DNA from: CAZUQA01 sp964622375
GTDB taxonomy: Bacteria; Bacillota_I; Bacilli_A; Erysipelotrichales; Erysipelotrichaceae
Assembly (NCBI GenBank): GCA_964622375.1
Contig: CAZUQA010000008.1
Location: 1-33,592 of the forward strand
Direction: 5' to 3'
DNA length: 33,592 nucleotides
Positions 1 through 8,980 of the stretch are shown piece by piece. Position numbers and translations under genes: made by a program. Below the pieces are notes generated by a model that worked only from the letters and a program-made list of their open reading frames with translations, made no database searches and was not told where the DNA came from. The stretch's first letter is position 1. Each line of letters starts with the position of its first letter.

Positions 1-2
1 TT

Positions 3-2615
3 TATGTCCATTTTTTGGATGCAGATGATTGGGTAGAAGAGGGCGCTTATAAAAAGTGGTATGCCTGCGCTAAAGAAAGAGAAGCTGATATTTGTTGGTG
101 TCTTAATTACTATTACGACAATGAAAGTGGAGAATTGGCAAGCAAGGCCAAGAATCCTCACATGCCGTATATCAGCGAAAGCAACTTAAGTGAAAACCCG
201 GAATATTTCTTATACAATGCGGTGGTTGCTTGGAATAAAATATATCGGCGTACATACTTGTTGGAAAATGCTATCTACTTTGATGACCTATTGTGTGCTA
301 ATGATCGTTTCTTCTATTTTAAAAATCTACTTTTTGCCAAGAAAATTGTCATTGTTCAGGATCACTGGATAACTTACCGCCTAAAAAACGCAACTTCAGT
401 AATTGGCACTACGCGCTTGCAGAATTATCATTGTCATTTTTCTTCCTTTGAAAAAACCTGGGAAATGTATAGTAAAGAAAATAGTGAGATTAAAAAAGCG
501 GTATTGAACGCTTTTATCATTGATTTTTTTCACTTCTATCAACATGCTCAAGGCGGTGAATTTGAGCAACAAGTAAAAGAGCAACTGAGTAAATATCTCA
601 AGACCCTGGACTTATCACTTTTTGGCGCTGATCTAGAAAATCAAAAGTGGTATGGGGAGTTTCTCGCTCTTACCGCAACAAAGGATAGTGCAGCGGTGCT
701 AAAGACCAAGCAAGTCGAAGCGCTTAATGAGCGAAAGGGTAAAACAAAGCAGTCACAAAGTCGACGCCCTGAGTCCATAAACCGGATCAAGCGTTTTGTC
801 AGCTTTCCGCTGAGAAAACTAAAGGGGGCTATAAGATGTCTAAGCCAACACGGCTGGCGCTATACGGCGACTTATGCCGTAGCCAAAGCTACTAAATACG
901 CTAAAATGTTGATAAACCCGGCAATTTTAGAGCATGATAATTCTTGGGGGTTAACAAAAAGCGCCCGGGCTATCCGCATTATTGTTTCTCTTACTTCCTT
1001 TCCTGCCAGAATACAATTTGTGCACAAAGCCATTGAAACCATATTGCAACAAACGCTAAAGCCGGATATGGTAATACTCTGGTTAGCTGATGAACAATTT
1101 CCAAAGCGAGAAAAGCAATTGCCAAGCCAACTGCTGCAATTGAAAAAACGGGGATTGACCATTCGCTGGTGTCAAGATTGGAAATCTTATAAGAAGCTAA
1201 TACCGACCTTAAAGGAATATCCGGATGATATTATTGTTACCGCCGATGATGATGCTTATTATAGTAAGAATTGGTTAGAAGGCCTTTACAATTCATATAG
1301 CAAAGAAAAAGCCCAATTTATCCATTGCCACCGCATTACAAAACTGTTTTATGTTGATGGGGAATGGCATACCATCTGGGGCGGCCTTTCTTTTTATTCC
1401 CAACCGACTTACTTGCATAAATTAGTCGGACTGGGTGGGGTATTATACCCACCCCACTGTTTGCACGATGATGTGATAGATGATGCTTTGTTTACCAAGC
1501 TGGCTTTGACCAATGATGATCTCTGGTTTTGGTTTATGGCAATAAGAAACAATTACAAAATTAAAATAGTTGAGAACAATCTGCCGGCACCAAAAGCAAT
1601 AAAAGAAAGCCGGGAAAGCCCGGCTTTGACGGACATTAATGATTGCGAGGCTGGGCTATTTTGGCAGGATTTTGAAAATCTGCTGGCATATTATCCCAAG
1701 GTTGCCGATAAACTGGAAAAGGAATATTGCTTAATGCGCCAAATTGAGCAACTTGAAAAAGTAGCGGAACAAGACAAAACCCAGGAGTACTACCGGAATT
1801 TAGATTCCAGTTTCTATCCGGCAGCAATAATGCTTTGGTATTATCAAACTACCGGGAAATATCTTAACCTCGACAATTTACGAACCTTTAATGAGAAAAT
1901 TCAAGGCGTAAAGCTTTGTGGCAATAAGCCAATAATGACGCTGCTTTCCGACAAATATCAAGTGCGAAGTTGGGTGGAAAAGAGAATCGGAGCGGAATAC
2001 CTTGTACCATTGTTAGGGGTATGGAAGTCCTTTGATGCTATTGACTTTTCTGTATTACCACCACAATTTGTCCTAAAGGCTAATCATGGCTGTGGTTGGA
2101 ATATAATTGTTACAGACAAGGAAAAGTTTAACATTGCGGAAACAAGAGCCAATTTTGCTGAATGGTTAAAAACAAATTTTGCCTTTACAAATGGTTTCGA
2201 ACTACAATATCGGGATATTGCACCCCTGATAATTGCTGAAGAATATTTATGCAATAAAGGTAGTGAGCTGTTTGATTACAAAGTATTCTGTTTTAAGGGG
2301 AAAGCCCGTTATATTATGTTTTTAGCAAATCGCCAGCGCGGTTTAAAAATGGCGTTTTTTGATACAGCCTGGAAAAGACAGAAATTTGTTTATTCCTATC
2401 CATTATATAGAAAACCGGTACCAAAACCTAAATGCCTAAAGGAAATGATAGCACTTGCCGAAAAACTGAGTGTGGACTTTGCCCAGGTGCGGGTGGATTT
2501 TTATATCACTAACAACAATAAAATAAAGTTTGGTGAATTGACTTTTACTTCAGCATCCGGGTCTGGTGATTGGCGACCGGAAGAAAGTGATTTGTTCTTA
2601 GGCACTTTGTTCTAA
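3..2615 (+). CDS. GT2 - GT-A-like - TupA ATP-grasp fusion protein, 5' truncated
   Basis: The reading frame is already open at the window edge and enters in the GT2 DxD motif (YVHFLDADDW), so the N-terminal nucleotide-binding half lies outside; a TTG at 15 is not the real start. Counting from 15: the rest of the GT2 domain (about 1-200); a basic linker with an HG..YT motif (about 271-293); a second GT-A-like domain (about 320-540) opening with SLTSFPARI and carrying TADDD at 409-413 and NDDLWFW near 500; and a C-terminal TupA-like ATP-grasp domain (about 590-866) with the VLKANHG lysine near 687, IAEEY, the RVDFY acid and FGELTF. By family, TupA acts in teichuronopeptide synthesis, so the likely role is glycosyl transfer plus ATP-dependent acylation of a surface polymer in the cytoplasm. 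It is the only one of three paralogues here with an intact second DxD. Substrates are unknown. Confidence 0.85.
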   Translation, partial: YVHFLDADDWVEEGAYKKWYACAKEREADICWCLNYYYDNESGELASKAKNPHMPYISESNLSENPEYFLYNAVVAWNKIYRRTYLLENAIYFDDLLCANDRFFYFKNLLFAKKIVIVQDHWITYRLKNATSVIGTTRLQNYHCHFSSFEKTWEMYSKENSEIKKAVLNAFIIDFFHFYQHAQGGEFEQQVKEQLSKYLKTLDLSLFGADLENQKWYGEFLALTATKDSAAVLKTKQVEALNERKGKTKQSQSRRPESINRIKRFVSFPLRKLKGAIRCLSQHGWRYTATYAVAKATKYAKMLINPAILEHDNSWGLTKSARAIRIIVSLTSFPARIQFVHKAIETILQQTLKPDMVILWLADEQFPKREKQLPSQLLQLKKRGLTIRWCQDWKSYKKLIPTLKEYPDDIIVTADDDAYYSKNWLEGLYNSYSKEKAQFIHCHRITKLFYVDGEWHTIWGGLSFYSQPTYLHKLVGLGGVLYPPHCLHDDVIDDALFTKLALTNDDLWFWFMAIRNNYKIKIVENNLPAPKAIKESRESPALTDINDCEAGLFWQDFENLLAYYPKVADKLEKEYCLMRQIEQLEKVAEQDKTQEYYRNLDSSFYPAAIMLWYYQTTGKYLNLDNLRTFNEKIQGVKLCGNKPIMTLLSDKYQVRSWVEKRIGAEYLVPLLGVWKSFDAIDFSVLPPQFVLKANHGCGWNIIVTDKEKFNIAETRANFAEWLKTNFAFTNGFELQYRDIAPLIIAEEYLCNKGSELFDYKVFCFKGKARYIMFLANRQRGLKMAFFDTAWKRQKFVYSYPLYRKPVPKPKCLKEMIALAEKLSVDFAQVRVDFYITNNNKIKFGELTFTSASGSGDWRPEESDLFLGTLF

Positions 2616-2759
2616 GAGTTTCCAGTACAATTTGATAAAGCATAACAAGATTGTTATAAAAACTTTCAGATAAAAGTGAATTAAGAAAACAGAAGCACTT
2701 TCTTGTTGCTAAGGGCGTGTTACAATATTTGTAATGAATTATTTTGGGATAGATGGGAC

Positions 2760-4706
2760 ATGATTTTGCGTGAAGAAAAGGGAGTAAGCAATCAATTGAA
2801 GGATGGAGATTACAAATTTCTTCCCTTCTTTTCTTTAGGAAACAGCTTCATGACAATTCCGCTACATAAGCTGGAATATGGCTTAAAGTGCATCAGCGAT
2901 CACGGATTGATTTATACCGGGAAACTCTTGTTAGAAAAACTAAGGCAGCGCTGGGATATTGGTGATAAAAAAGCTGGAGTACAATGGGCTGACTGCCGTT
3001 GTGATTTTACTGTCGGAGCTAAGGAAGAAACGGCTAAGCCCGATATTATTGTGGCATTGGCTGGTGATTATGCCAGCATAAAGAGAATAAACATCACAAT
3101 AAAATCCCTACAAAATCAGGCACTAAAAGCGGACAAGATTATTCTCTGGTTAATGAAAAATGATTTTCCGCAAGGACAGTCCGCTCTACCAAAGAAACTA
3201 AGGCAATTAATCGACCATGGATTGTCGCTAATCTGGTGTGAAAGTTTCGAAGTTAGTAATTCTCTGGCTACATTATTTAGCGCTTATCCGCATAGTATCA
3301 TTGTTGTAGCAGCAAAAAACATGTATTACTCGCAGAGTTGGCTCGCCAACTTGATTACAACTTACAACAGAGAAAATGGTAATTTTGTCTGTTGCTATAC
3401 GGGATTTGGGCTAAAAAAAATCACAGCTAAGGAATTTGAAATAGAACCCGGGGCTTACTACTATCCAAGTTATCTCAATGTTCCTTTTTGCTGTAGCGGG
3501 GTAGTTTTTCCGCAAAACTTTACAATTTTTCTGCAAAAAGAGGCAGCGGAGCTAAAAACCGGGGATGGCGGTTCTGCAAACATAGCACTTTGGTTGCTGG
3601 CACTAGCCAAACCAAGCAAAATTCTCGCCATCAAGGAATATTGGGCTGCTGAGTTATATGACAGAGAAAAGAAAGAGCTCTTTGAAACGCTGGGATCCCT
3701 GGAATTTTCCGAGAAACTCGGGTTTAGCGATAAAAGTCGACAAACAAATTTACCCGATAATCTGGCTACTCTACTGCTGAAAGAAAGTAAGCTTATGGAA
3801 CAAATTGCCGAAGCCCGTCAAGTAGCCGACCAGAACAAGGATGAGAGCTACTATAGCCATTTAGCTAGCTCAAGCTATTTACCGGAATTATTACTTTGGT
3901 ATCAGCGGCAGACCAATGAATTTCTCGACCTCGACCAACCGCAAAGCCTCCATGAAAAAACCCAGTGGCTTAAGCTTTATGATAGTACCGAGCTGAAAAC
4001 CCAGTTAGCGGACAAGTATCGGGTAAGAGACTGGGTTGCGGAAAAAGTTGGGGCTCAGTATTTAGTTCCCCTGCTGGGGGTTTGGTCGAGTTTTTCCGCC
4101 ATAAATTTTGCTGATTTGCCGGATAAATTTGTACTAAAGACAAATCATGGGAGCACTTGGAATATAATAGTCACAGATAAATCACAACTTGATTTAGTGG
4201 TGGCGCAAGAAAAAATAGAGGGCTGGCTTAAAAGGAATTTTGCCTTTGTCAATGGCTTGGAGCTCCATTATAAGAACATCAAACCACTGGTACTGGCTGA
4301 AAGCTACATTGAAAACAGCCTCATTGAGTATCGGTTTTATTGTTTTGCTGGGCAGCCCAAGTACATTTGGTTGGATGGGGAGCGCAACTCTAACTACCAT
4401 GTCAGTGTTTTCGACCTGCAATGGAATTATCTACCGGATTTCGTTGATTTTAAAGCGCCGGCTTCTTTACCGGAAAAGCCAAAAAAACTTCAAGAAATGC
4501 TAGATATTGTTACGGTTCTCTGCGCCGAATTTGCCCATGTTAGAGTAGATTTATATTATGTTGAGGAGAAGATTTATTTCGGCGAGATGACTTTCACGCA
4601 AAATAGCGGCATTAGAAAAAAAATTACCAAGAAGTACGCTAGAATAATGGGCGACTTAATTACTTTACCAACAAAAAATGTCGGGAAAGATACGGCAATT
4701 AATTAA
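2760..4706 (+). CDS. Degenerate GT-A domain plus TupA-like ATP-grasp protein
   Basis: This is a shorter paralogue of the protein upstream, lacking the N-terminal GT2 domain. It has the basic linker with C-x3-HG-x2-YT (about 40-55 from this start), a GT-A-like domain in which the TADDD metal motif reads VAAKN (nt about 3307-3321), and a TupA-like ATP-grasp domain from nt about 3840 to the end. The ATP-grasp keeps VLKTNHG, LAESY, VRVDLY and FGEMTF. The glycosyl-transfer half is therefore probably inactive, while the ligase half looks functional. Start is uncertain: ATG 2760 was chosen; ATG 2850 has an AGGA about 8 nt upstream and also fits, and an upstream TTG at 2703 keeps the frame open. It lies 144 nt after its paralogue on the same strand, probably in one transcript. 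The true substrate is unknown. Confidence 0.8.
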   Translation: MILREEKGVSNQLKDGDYKFLPFFSLGNSFMTIPLHKLEYGLKCISDHGLIYTGKLLLEKLRQRWDIGDKKAGVQWADCRCDFTVGAKEETAKPDIIVALAGDYASIKRINITIKSLQNQALKADKIILWLMKNDFPQGQSALPKKLRQLIDHGLSLIWCESFEVSNSLATLFSAYPHSIIVVAAKNMYYSQSWLANLITTYNRENGNFVCCYTGFGLKKITAKEFEIEPGAYYYPSYLNVPFCCSGVVFPQNFTIFLQKEAAELKTGDGGSANIALWLLALAKPSKILAIKEYWAAELYDREKKELFETLGSLEFSEKLGFSDKSRQTNLPDNLATLLLKESKLMEQIAEARQVADQNKDESYYSHLASSSYLPELLLWYQRQTNEFLDLDQPQSLHEKTQWLKLYDSTELKTQLADKYRVRDWVAEKVGAQYLVPLLGVWSSFSAINFADLPDKFVLKTNHGSTWNIIVTDKSQLDLVVAQEKIEGWLKRNFAFVNGLELHYKNIKPLVLAESYIENSLIEYRFYCFAGQPKYIWLDGERNSNYHVSVFDLQWNYLPDFVDFKAPASLPEKPKKLQEMLDIVTVLCAEFAHVRVDLYYVEEKIYFGEMTFTQNSGIRKKITKKYARIMGDLITLPTKNVGKDTAIN

Positions 4707-4807
4707 GCTTAAACGCTTTACCAGCTTTAGAAGCTCAGAATTTTGTCAGGGAAAAGGGTATTCATTGGCGTAACTAGCTAAGCCCATTGGAATATAACGG
4801 GAATAAT

Positions 4808-5479
4808 ATGAAAATTGTCGCAGTAACTTCGTACCGCTTTGACAAGGATTACCTCAACGACTATAAGAAAAACTTAGTTGGTTTAGTTGATGATTACATT
4901 ATTGAGTATGACGAGCAGGGGGTATTTTTCCTGGATGAAGGCAGACAACGAAAAAAACTGATTGATCTGGCTAGCAGCAAAGGCGCTGATTGGGTCATAG
5001 TAATGGATCCTGATGAGAGGCTGGAGCAAGATGCGCCAAAAAGGCTAAAAGAATTAGTTAATAACCTCAAAGGCAAAAAAGCTCTGATTCAGGTTAACTT
5101 AAGAGAACTTTATACCAAAAAGCACTATCGGGTTGATGGTTTATGGAATCAGAAAAAACGCATTATTGCTTTTCCTTTACTGCCGGATAATATTTATTCT
5201 GATAACAAACTACATCCGCGTCGGCAACCCTTAAATGAAGATTTTAAACTTGTTGTTACCGATATTAATCTCTATCATTTGAAACAGATAAACCCGAAAC
5301 TCAGAAAACAAAGGAAAGATTTGTATAATAAACTAGATCCACAGCACATCTATCAGGATATCGGTTACGATTATCTTGATGATGAAACCGGCTTAGAATT
5401 GCAGGAAATTCCGGTTAATAGAATGTATCGACCAAAATATCGCAAGTATAAAATTGATAAAGAAATATTCACTTTATAA
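4808..5479 (+). CDS. Small GT2-like glycosyltransferase
   Basis: A protein of 223 residues, about the length of a bare GT-A fold. It opens with KIVAVTSYRFD, then has DEGRQRKKLIDLA followed by GADWVIVMDPDERLE, the arrangement typical of small family 2 glycosyltransferases where D-x-D-E binds metal and nucleotide sugar. There is no membrane segment, so it should act on the cytoplasmic face. ATG 4808 is preferred over the in-frame TTG at 4787 because GGGA sits 6 nt before it and the conserved beta-strand starts right after. It stands between the ATP-grasp proteins and the phosphotransferase gene, so it probably adds one sugar to the lipid-linked surface polymer. Donor and acceptor cannot be told from sequence. 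Confidence 0.75.
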   Translation: MKIVAVTSYRFDKDYLNDYKKNLVGLVDDYIIEYDEQGVFFLDEGRQRKKLIDLASSKGADWVIVMDPDERLEQDAPKRLKELVNNLKGKKALIQVNLRELYTKKHYRVDGLWNQKKRIIAFPLLPDNIYSDNKLHPRRQPLNEDFKLVVTDINLYHLKQINPKLRKQRKDLYNKLDPQHIYQDIGYDYLDDETGLELQEIPVNRMYRPKYRKYKIDKEIFTL

Positions 5480-5528
5480 GAATGCGCCGGATACTTCATG
5501 ATGGCTAAAGAATGAAATGTAATCTTAT

Positions 5529-5559
5529 TTGAAAATTTCGGCATAATTAATGCTACTAT
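5529..5559 (+). promoter_or_regulatory. Possible extended -10 promoter of the sugar transferase gene
   Basis: TTGAAA (5529-5534) and TACTAT (5554-5559) are separated by 19 nt, with a TG one base before the -10 (TGCTACTAT), an extended -10 that can compensate for the long spacer. Transcription would start near 5566, giving a leader of about 10 nt before ATG 5576. The prediction is by eye only. Confidence 0.4.
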
Positions 5560-5575
5560 AGTAACGGAAAATAAG

Positions 5576-6889
5576 ATGAAAAAAAGGTCGTCACTATTAG
5601 CTATCAATCGCTATTTAGGAACAATCCTAATTGCCGGACTGTTTCTATATATTTGGACGGAAGTCTATAGCCGCAATATAATTTCACCGATTTATTGGAA
5701 AGGTAATGTATTGTTTCTTTTGCTTTATCTGCTAGTGTTTTCCGCATTCTGTGAGATGTACGGTGGCTACGATATCGGGCATCGCCAATTGAATGAGGTA
5801 GTATTCGCGAATTTTTTAGCACTGTTGATTACTAATTTTTTAGTATTCATCATTTCTTCTTTAATCGCTCGCCGCATGTTAGGGATGGGGGTATATACAC
5901 TTTTAAGTTTAGGACAGATGTTAGTGATTCTATTATGGGCTTATTCCGCTAACAAAATCTATTTTATTTTGAGTGGAAGTAGGAAGCTGCTGTTGGTCAC
6001 TGACCAAGGGCAACAAGAAAACCGCTTGAAAAACAAATTTGATGGTATTCCGCAAAAATATACAATTGCCGAAGTGATAAGTGCGAACACGGATTTAGCG
6101 CAGATTAAAACACTATTGCCCTCTTATGATGGCATCATATTACAAGGAGTCAAGGAGAGTGCAAAACGCGAGATAGTAAATTACTGTTTTTACCATAATA
6201 TTTTTCTTTATATCTATCCTGAGGCAAGTGACATCTTGACACGAGCTTCGGAGATTATTGTAGTTGGAGATATGCCGGTTTTCTATTTTCATAATCGCTA
6301 TATTTATCGCCAAATAGTGAAACGGTCTTTGGATATAGTAATTGCTGTCAGCCTGTTGCTAGTAAGTTTACCTATTTTGTTTATCGCGATGCTGGCTATT
6401 TTTCTTGAAGATCAAGGGCAAATTATCTATTCACAAAAAAGAGTGGGGCAGCATGGCAAAGAATTCACACTATACAAATTTAGAAGCATGATTAAAAATT
6501 CAGAAACCGGAGTAGCCCTGCTATCCCGGAAAAATGATGAACGGGTTACCAAAGTCGGAGCTGTGCTCAGAAGGTTTCATATTGATGAACTGCCACAATT
6601 ATTTAATATCCTACGGGGTGATATGTCACTTGTCGGTCCGCGACCTGAAAGACCGGAGCTGATCGCCCACTATAAAAAAACAATACCGGAATATGATTTT
6701 CGCCTAAAAGTCCAAGCCGGTTTAACGGGCTATGCTCAAGTTATCGGGAAATATAACACCAGCCCGGAAGACAAACTTAAGCTGGATCTATTGTATATTG
6801 AAAACTATTCTTTCATTATGGATTTAAAAATCATCCTTTTAACGATAAAAGCAATATTTACCAAGTCAAGTACGGAAGGATTTGATTAA
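5576..6889 (+). CDS. Polyprenyl-phosphate sugar-1-phosphate transferase (initiating enzyme)
   Basis: A 437-residue protein of the large WbaP-type polyprenyl glycosylphosphotransferases, which load sugar-1-phosphate on undecaprenyl phosphate and so begin capsule or wall-polymer synthesis. The N-terminus has about four hydrophobic helices (residues about 10-125), followed by a soluble nucleotide-binding-like region, a further hydrophobic helix (about 250-275), then the PF02397 catalytic core: QKRVGQHGKEFTLYKFRSM, the DELPQL motif, GDMSLVGPRPERPE, and the GLTGYAQV region. All hallmark residues are present and the length is normal for the family. It is transcribed toward the LCP gene and their stop codons overlap. 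The sugar could be hexose or HexNAc; the sequence does not decide. Confidence 0.92.
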   Translation: MKKRSSLLAINRYLGTILIAGLFLYIWTEVYSRNIISPIYWKGNVLFLLLYLLVFSAFCEMYGGYDIGHRQLNEVVFANFLALLITNFLVFIISSLIARRMLGMGVYTLLSLGQMLVILLWAYSANKIYFILSGSRKLLLVTDQGQQENRLKNKFDGIPQKYTIAEVISANTDLAQIKTLLPSYDGIILQGVKESAKREIVNYCFYHNIFLYIYPEASDILTRASEIIVVGDMPVFYFHNRYIYRQIVKRSLDIVIAVSLLLVSLPILFIAMLAIFLEDQGQIIYSQKRVGQHGKEFTLYKFRSMIKNSETGVALLSRKNDERVTKVGAVLRRFHIDELPQLFNILRGDMSLVGPRPERPELIAHYKKTIPEYDFRLKVQAGLTGYAQVIGKYNTSPEDKLKLDLLYIENYSFIMDLKIILLTIKAIFTKSSTEGFD

Positions 6890-8481
6890 TCGGGTTCATC
6901 GTCCGGATCGCTACTGCTATCACCACCGGGCTTGGTCTTCGGCTTGTCGGATTTGACGTTTTGCTTAATTCCTTCCGGCAGGGTAATTACTTCCGGCTTT
7001 TTACCGGCCATGATATCGGCGATATTGAGTTTAGCAGCTTCCAGTTGATTAGGAAAGTTGATGTTCATAGTATAAACACTGTATTTCGACAGTAATGCAC
7101 TGATCTTTTTAACTAATTGGCCTTGAATAGCTTGTGAATGGACATCCCAAGATGCAAAATCCGAAAGCTGCATTTTAATCAAAGCTGAGATTTGTTCCGG
7201 CGTAATATTGGTTTCGTAGACGGAAGAAAGCGACTCAATTAAAGCTTTGGACTTCGCCAGAGTACTGGGTTGCAGTGCTTTCTTTAACAAAGCCTTGATG
7301 ACAAGCAATTGGTGAAGGTTTCTGTCCATATCACCATTTTTCAAACTCTTTCTTTCTCTGACGAATTGTAGAGCTTGTTGGCCGTTGAGCGTAATCAGTC
7401 CTTCCTGGTAAGTGTTTTTCGGGGGAAAGGAAAAGGTGAAAGTATAAGGATTATCGACGGTAATACCGCCGAGGGTGTCAACGATAGTGATTAAGGAAGT
7501 AAAATTGATTTTGATATAGAAATCGATTTGTATATCAAGGTGTTGTTCCAAAGATTTCATTGAACAACTTACCCCACTCGGCTTGCGCCAACCGGCAGCT
7601 GAGGTGTGTGTAAGTTTATCATAGACATTATTCCAGCAGGGCACTTTTAAATAAGTGTCGCGCGGTAAAGAGGTGATTAAAAGCTGTTTGGTTTTTGGGT
7701 TTATTGTTAAAATCAAATTGACATCAGAACGATAGGTACTATTCAGTTTACCGTAGCTATCGGTACCGGATATATAGATATTGAATGCTTCTTCGGTCAC
7801 CCGGGTATCACTTGTCATGTCAGTTAGATCATACTCAATTACGACTTCATACACTTTTTTGGTCTTATAAGGTAATTCTTCATACTTTGCATCATTTTGT
7901 AGAACTTCGATATAACCGGCGTTGATTAAAAGAAAGCGACATTTTTTGTTCAATAAAGCATCAGTCGCAAAAGCGATGTCCTCATATTCGACTAACTGCA
8001 AAGTCTTTTGAAATTCGTTTTCGATGAATTTTATCGCATAATCTTGATTGTCCAGATCATCGCTATTTTGAAAAGCTATTTGGGCGGTGAAAATCTCCGC
8101 TGGTGAAGTCAAGGGATCATCTTCTAAAGCTAAAATCACAATATTGCTGGTGCCGGTTTTTGGGGTATTGCTAAACATCCGGAAAATAGTGATATCGATC
8201 TCTCTAATACCCAAAGGAATGACAACTAGACTCAAAGAGGTAACACTGATGAAAAGGTTTCTTAAAAAAGGAGCTACAATGCTTTTTTTTGCCAACCAAA
8301 TAAGGTACAGAGAAATAATTAGGACAATCAAGAAAAAAAGCGTAGCTATAATAACGTAGAGAGTCGGGAAAAAACTAATTGAAATAACCAATAGTATGGA
8401 AACGATGGTAGCCGTAGATAATAGTAAACTAACAATGATTTTGAACAGTCTTTTGTTCAGTTCCTTTGAACCGAGTTTCAT
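6886..8481 (-). CDS. LytR-CpsA-Psr (LCP) family cell-wall polymer ligase
   Basis: LCP proteins move lipid-linked glycopolymers onto peptidoglycan outside the membrane. Here an N-terminal membrane region with about three hydrophobic helices (residues about 10-95) is followed by an accessory stretch of about 140 residues, then the LCP core. Visible core motifs are RSDVNLIL, INPKTKQLLITSLPRDTYL, YDKLTHTSAAG, DTLGGITVDNP, LNGQQALQFVRERKS and DMDRNLHQ, including the arginines and aspartates that hold the pyrophosphate and Mg. The tail is a low-complexity Gly/Ser/Asp-rich end. ATG 8481 is preferred; a TTG at 8505 is in frame but lies upstream of the likely transcript start. The gene faces the phosphotransferase gene and probably attaches the polymer built by this locus. 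Confidence 0.9.
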   Translation of the reverse strand: MKLGSKELNKRLFKIIVSLLLSTATIVSILLVISISFFPTLYVIIATLFFLIVLIISLYLIWLAKKSIVAPFLRNLFISVTSLSLVVIPLGIREIDITIFRMFSNTPKTGTSNIVILALEDDPLTSPAEIFTAQIAFQNSDDLDNQDYAIKFIENEFQKTLQLVEYEDIAFATDALLNKKCRFLLINAGYIEVLQNDAKYEELPYKTKKVYEVVIEYDLTDMTSDTRVTEEAFNIYISGTDSYGKLNSTYRSDVNLILTINPKTKQLLITSLPRDTYLKVPCWNNVYDKLTHTSAAGWRKPSGVSCSMKSLEQHLDIQIDFYIKINFTSLITIVDTLGGITVDNPYTFTFSFPPKNTYQEGLITLNGQQALQFVRERKSLKNGDMDRNLHQLLVIKALLKKALQPSTLAKSKALIESLSSVYETNITPEQISALIKMQLSDFASWDVHSQAIQGQLVKKISALLSKYSVYTMNINFPNQLEAAKLNIADIMAGKKPEVITLPEGIKQNVKSDKPKTKPGGDSSSDPDDEPD

Positions 8482-8487
8482 AATAGC

Positions 8488-8493
8488 ATTATA
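8488..8493 (-). promoter_or_regulatory. -10 box giving a possibly leaderless LCP transcript
   Basis: A perfect TATAAT lies on the minus strand only 6 nt before ATG 8481, so initiation at normal spacing would fall on or beside the start codon. No Shine-Dalgarno sequence precedes ATG 8481 or the upstream TTG 8505. The -35 is weak (TTTCAA at 17 nt spacing). Confidence 0.4.
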
Positions 8494-8505
8494 CAATAAT
8501 GGCAA

Positions 8506-8980
8506 TTTAATTGAAATAATGGTAAAAATTATCGTTTAGTAAAAAAATGACTATTAGGAATTTACGATTGCTTTACGGAAAATACCGACTGAAACTAAAG
8601 CACGAGATCGCTGTAGTTATTTGCGCGCTGCTGCTAGTTTATAAGTCGAGTTAAGTTAGAGGTCTAGTCTTGAAGAAAAGAGAACGGAATTTAGCCCATA
8701 TTGATAAACATTAATAACATTAGATAATAATGTATTTCTTATCGTAACGAAGTAAATAATAACTATTAAGAAAAATAACCAGATTTCCTGAGAAAAATAG
8801 AGAAAAACCCAGGTTTTAGTAGCAGCAAAATCTTGGTTGCGTGCTAGCTTAATTTTCATACAATATTTACTAACGTGTTTTTATATGCTACCTTATACTA
8901 GGTGTGCAAAAACTAAAGCACAGTTAAAGGGAATAAAACAACAACAGCAGGGCTAATGGGGTAAAAGAAAAGGTAGTAAA
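8506..8980. other. 475-bp intergenic region between divergent genes
   Basis: AT-rich spacer between the LCP gene (leftward) and the DUF3798 gene (rightward). I see no convincing long gene. A 35-codon plus-strand frame at 8547-8654 encodes a short basic segment followed by a hydrophobic helix, but has no Shine-Dalgarno. A 67-codon minus-strand frame at 8656-8859 is hydrophobic in the middle and also lacks support. A TATACT near 8892 could be a -10 for the DUF3798 gene, but no good -35 accompanies it. Confidence 0.4.

Noticed and set aside
1786..2615. C-terminal ATP-grasp as a D-alanine ligase or carbamoyl-phosphate-type enzyme
   Set aside because: The EK-x-x-x-x-KL region, DKY-x-VR, LKxNHG and FGExTF pattern fits TupA-like ATP-grasp, not Ddl or CarB.
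8656..8859. A 67-codon minus-strand frame with a hydrophobic core
   Set aside because: AT-rich DNA gives such frames by chance; no ribosome site or recognisable family.
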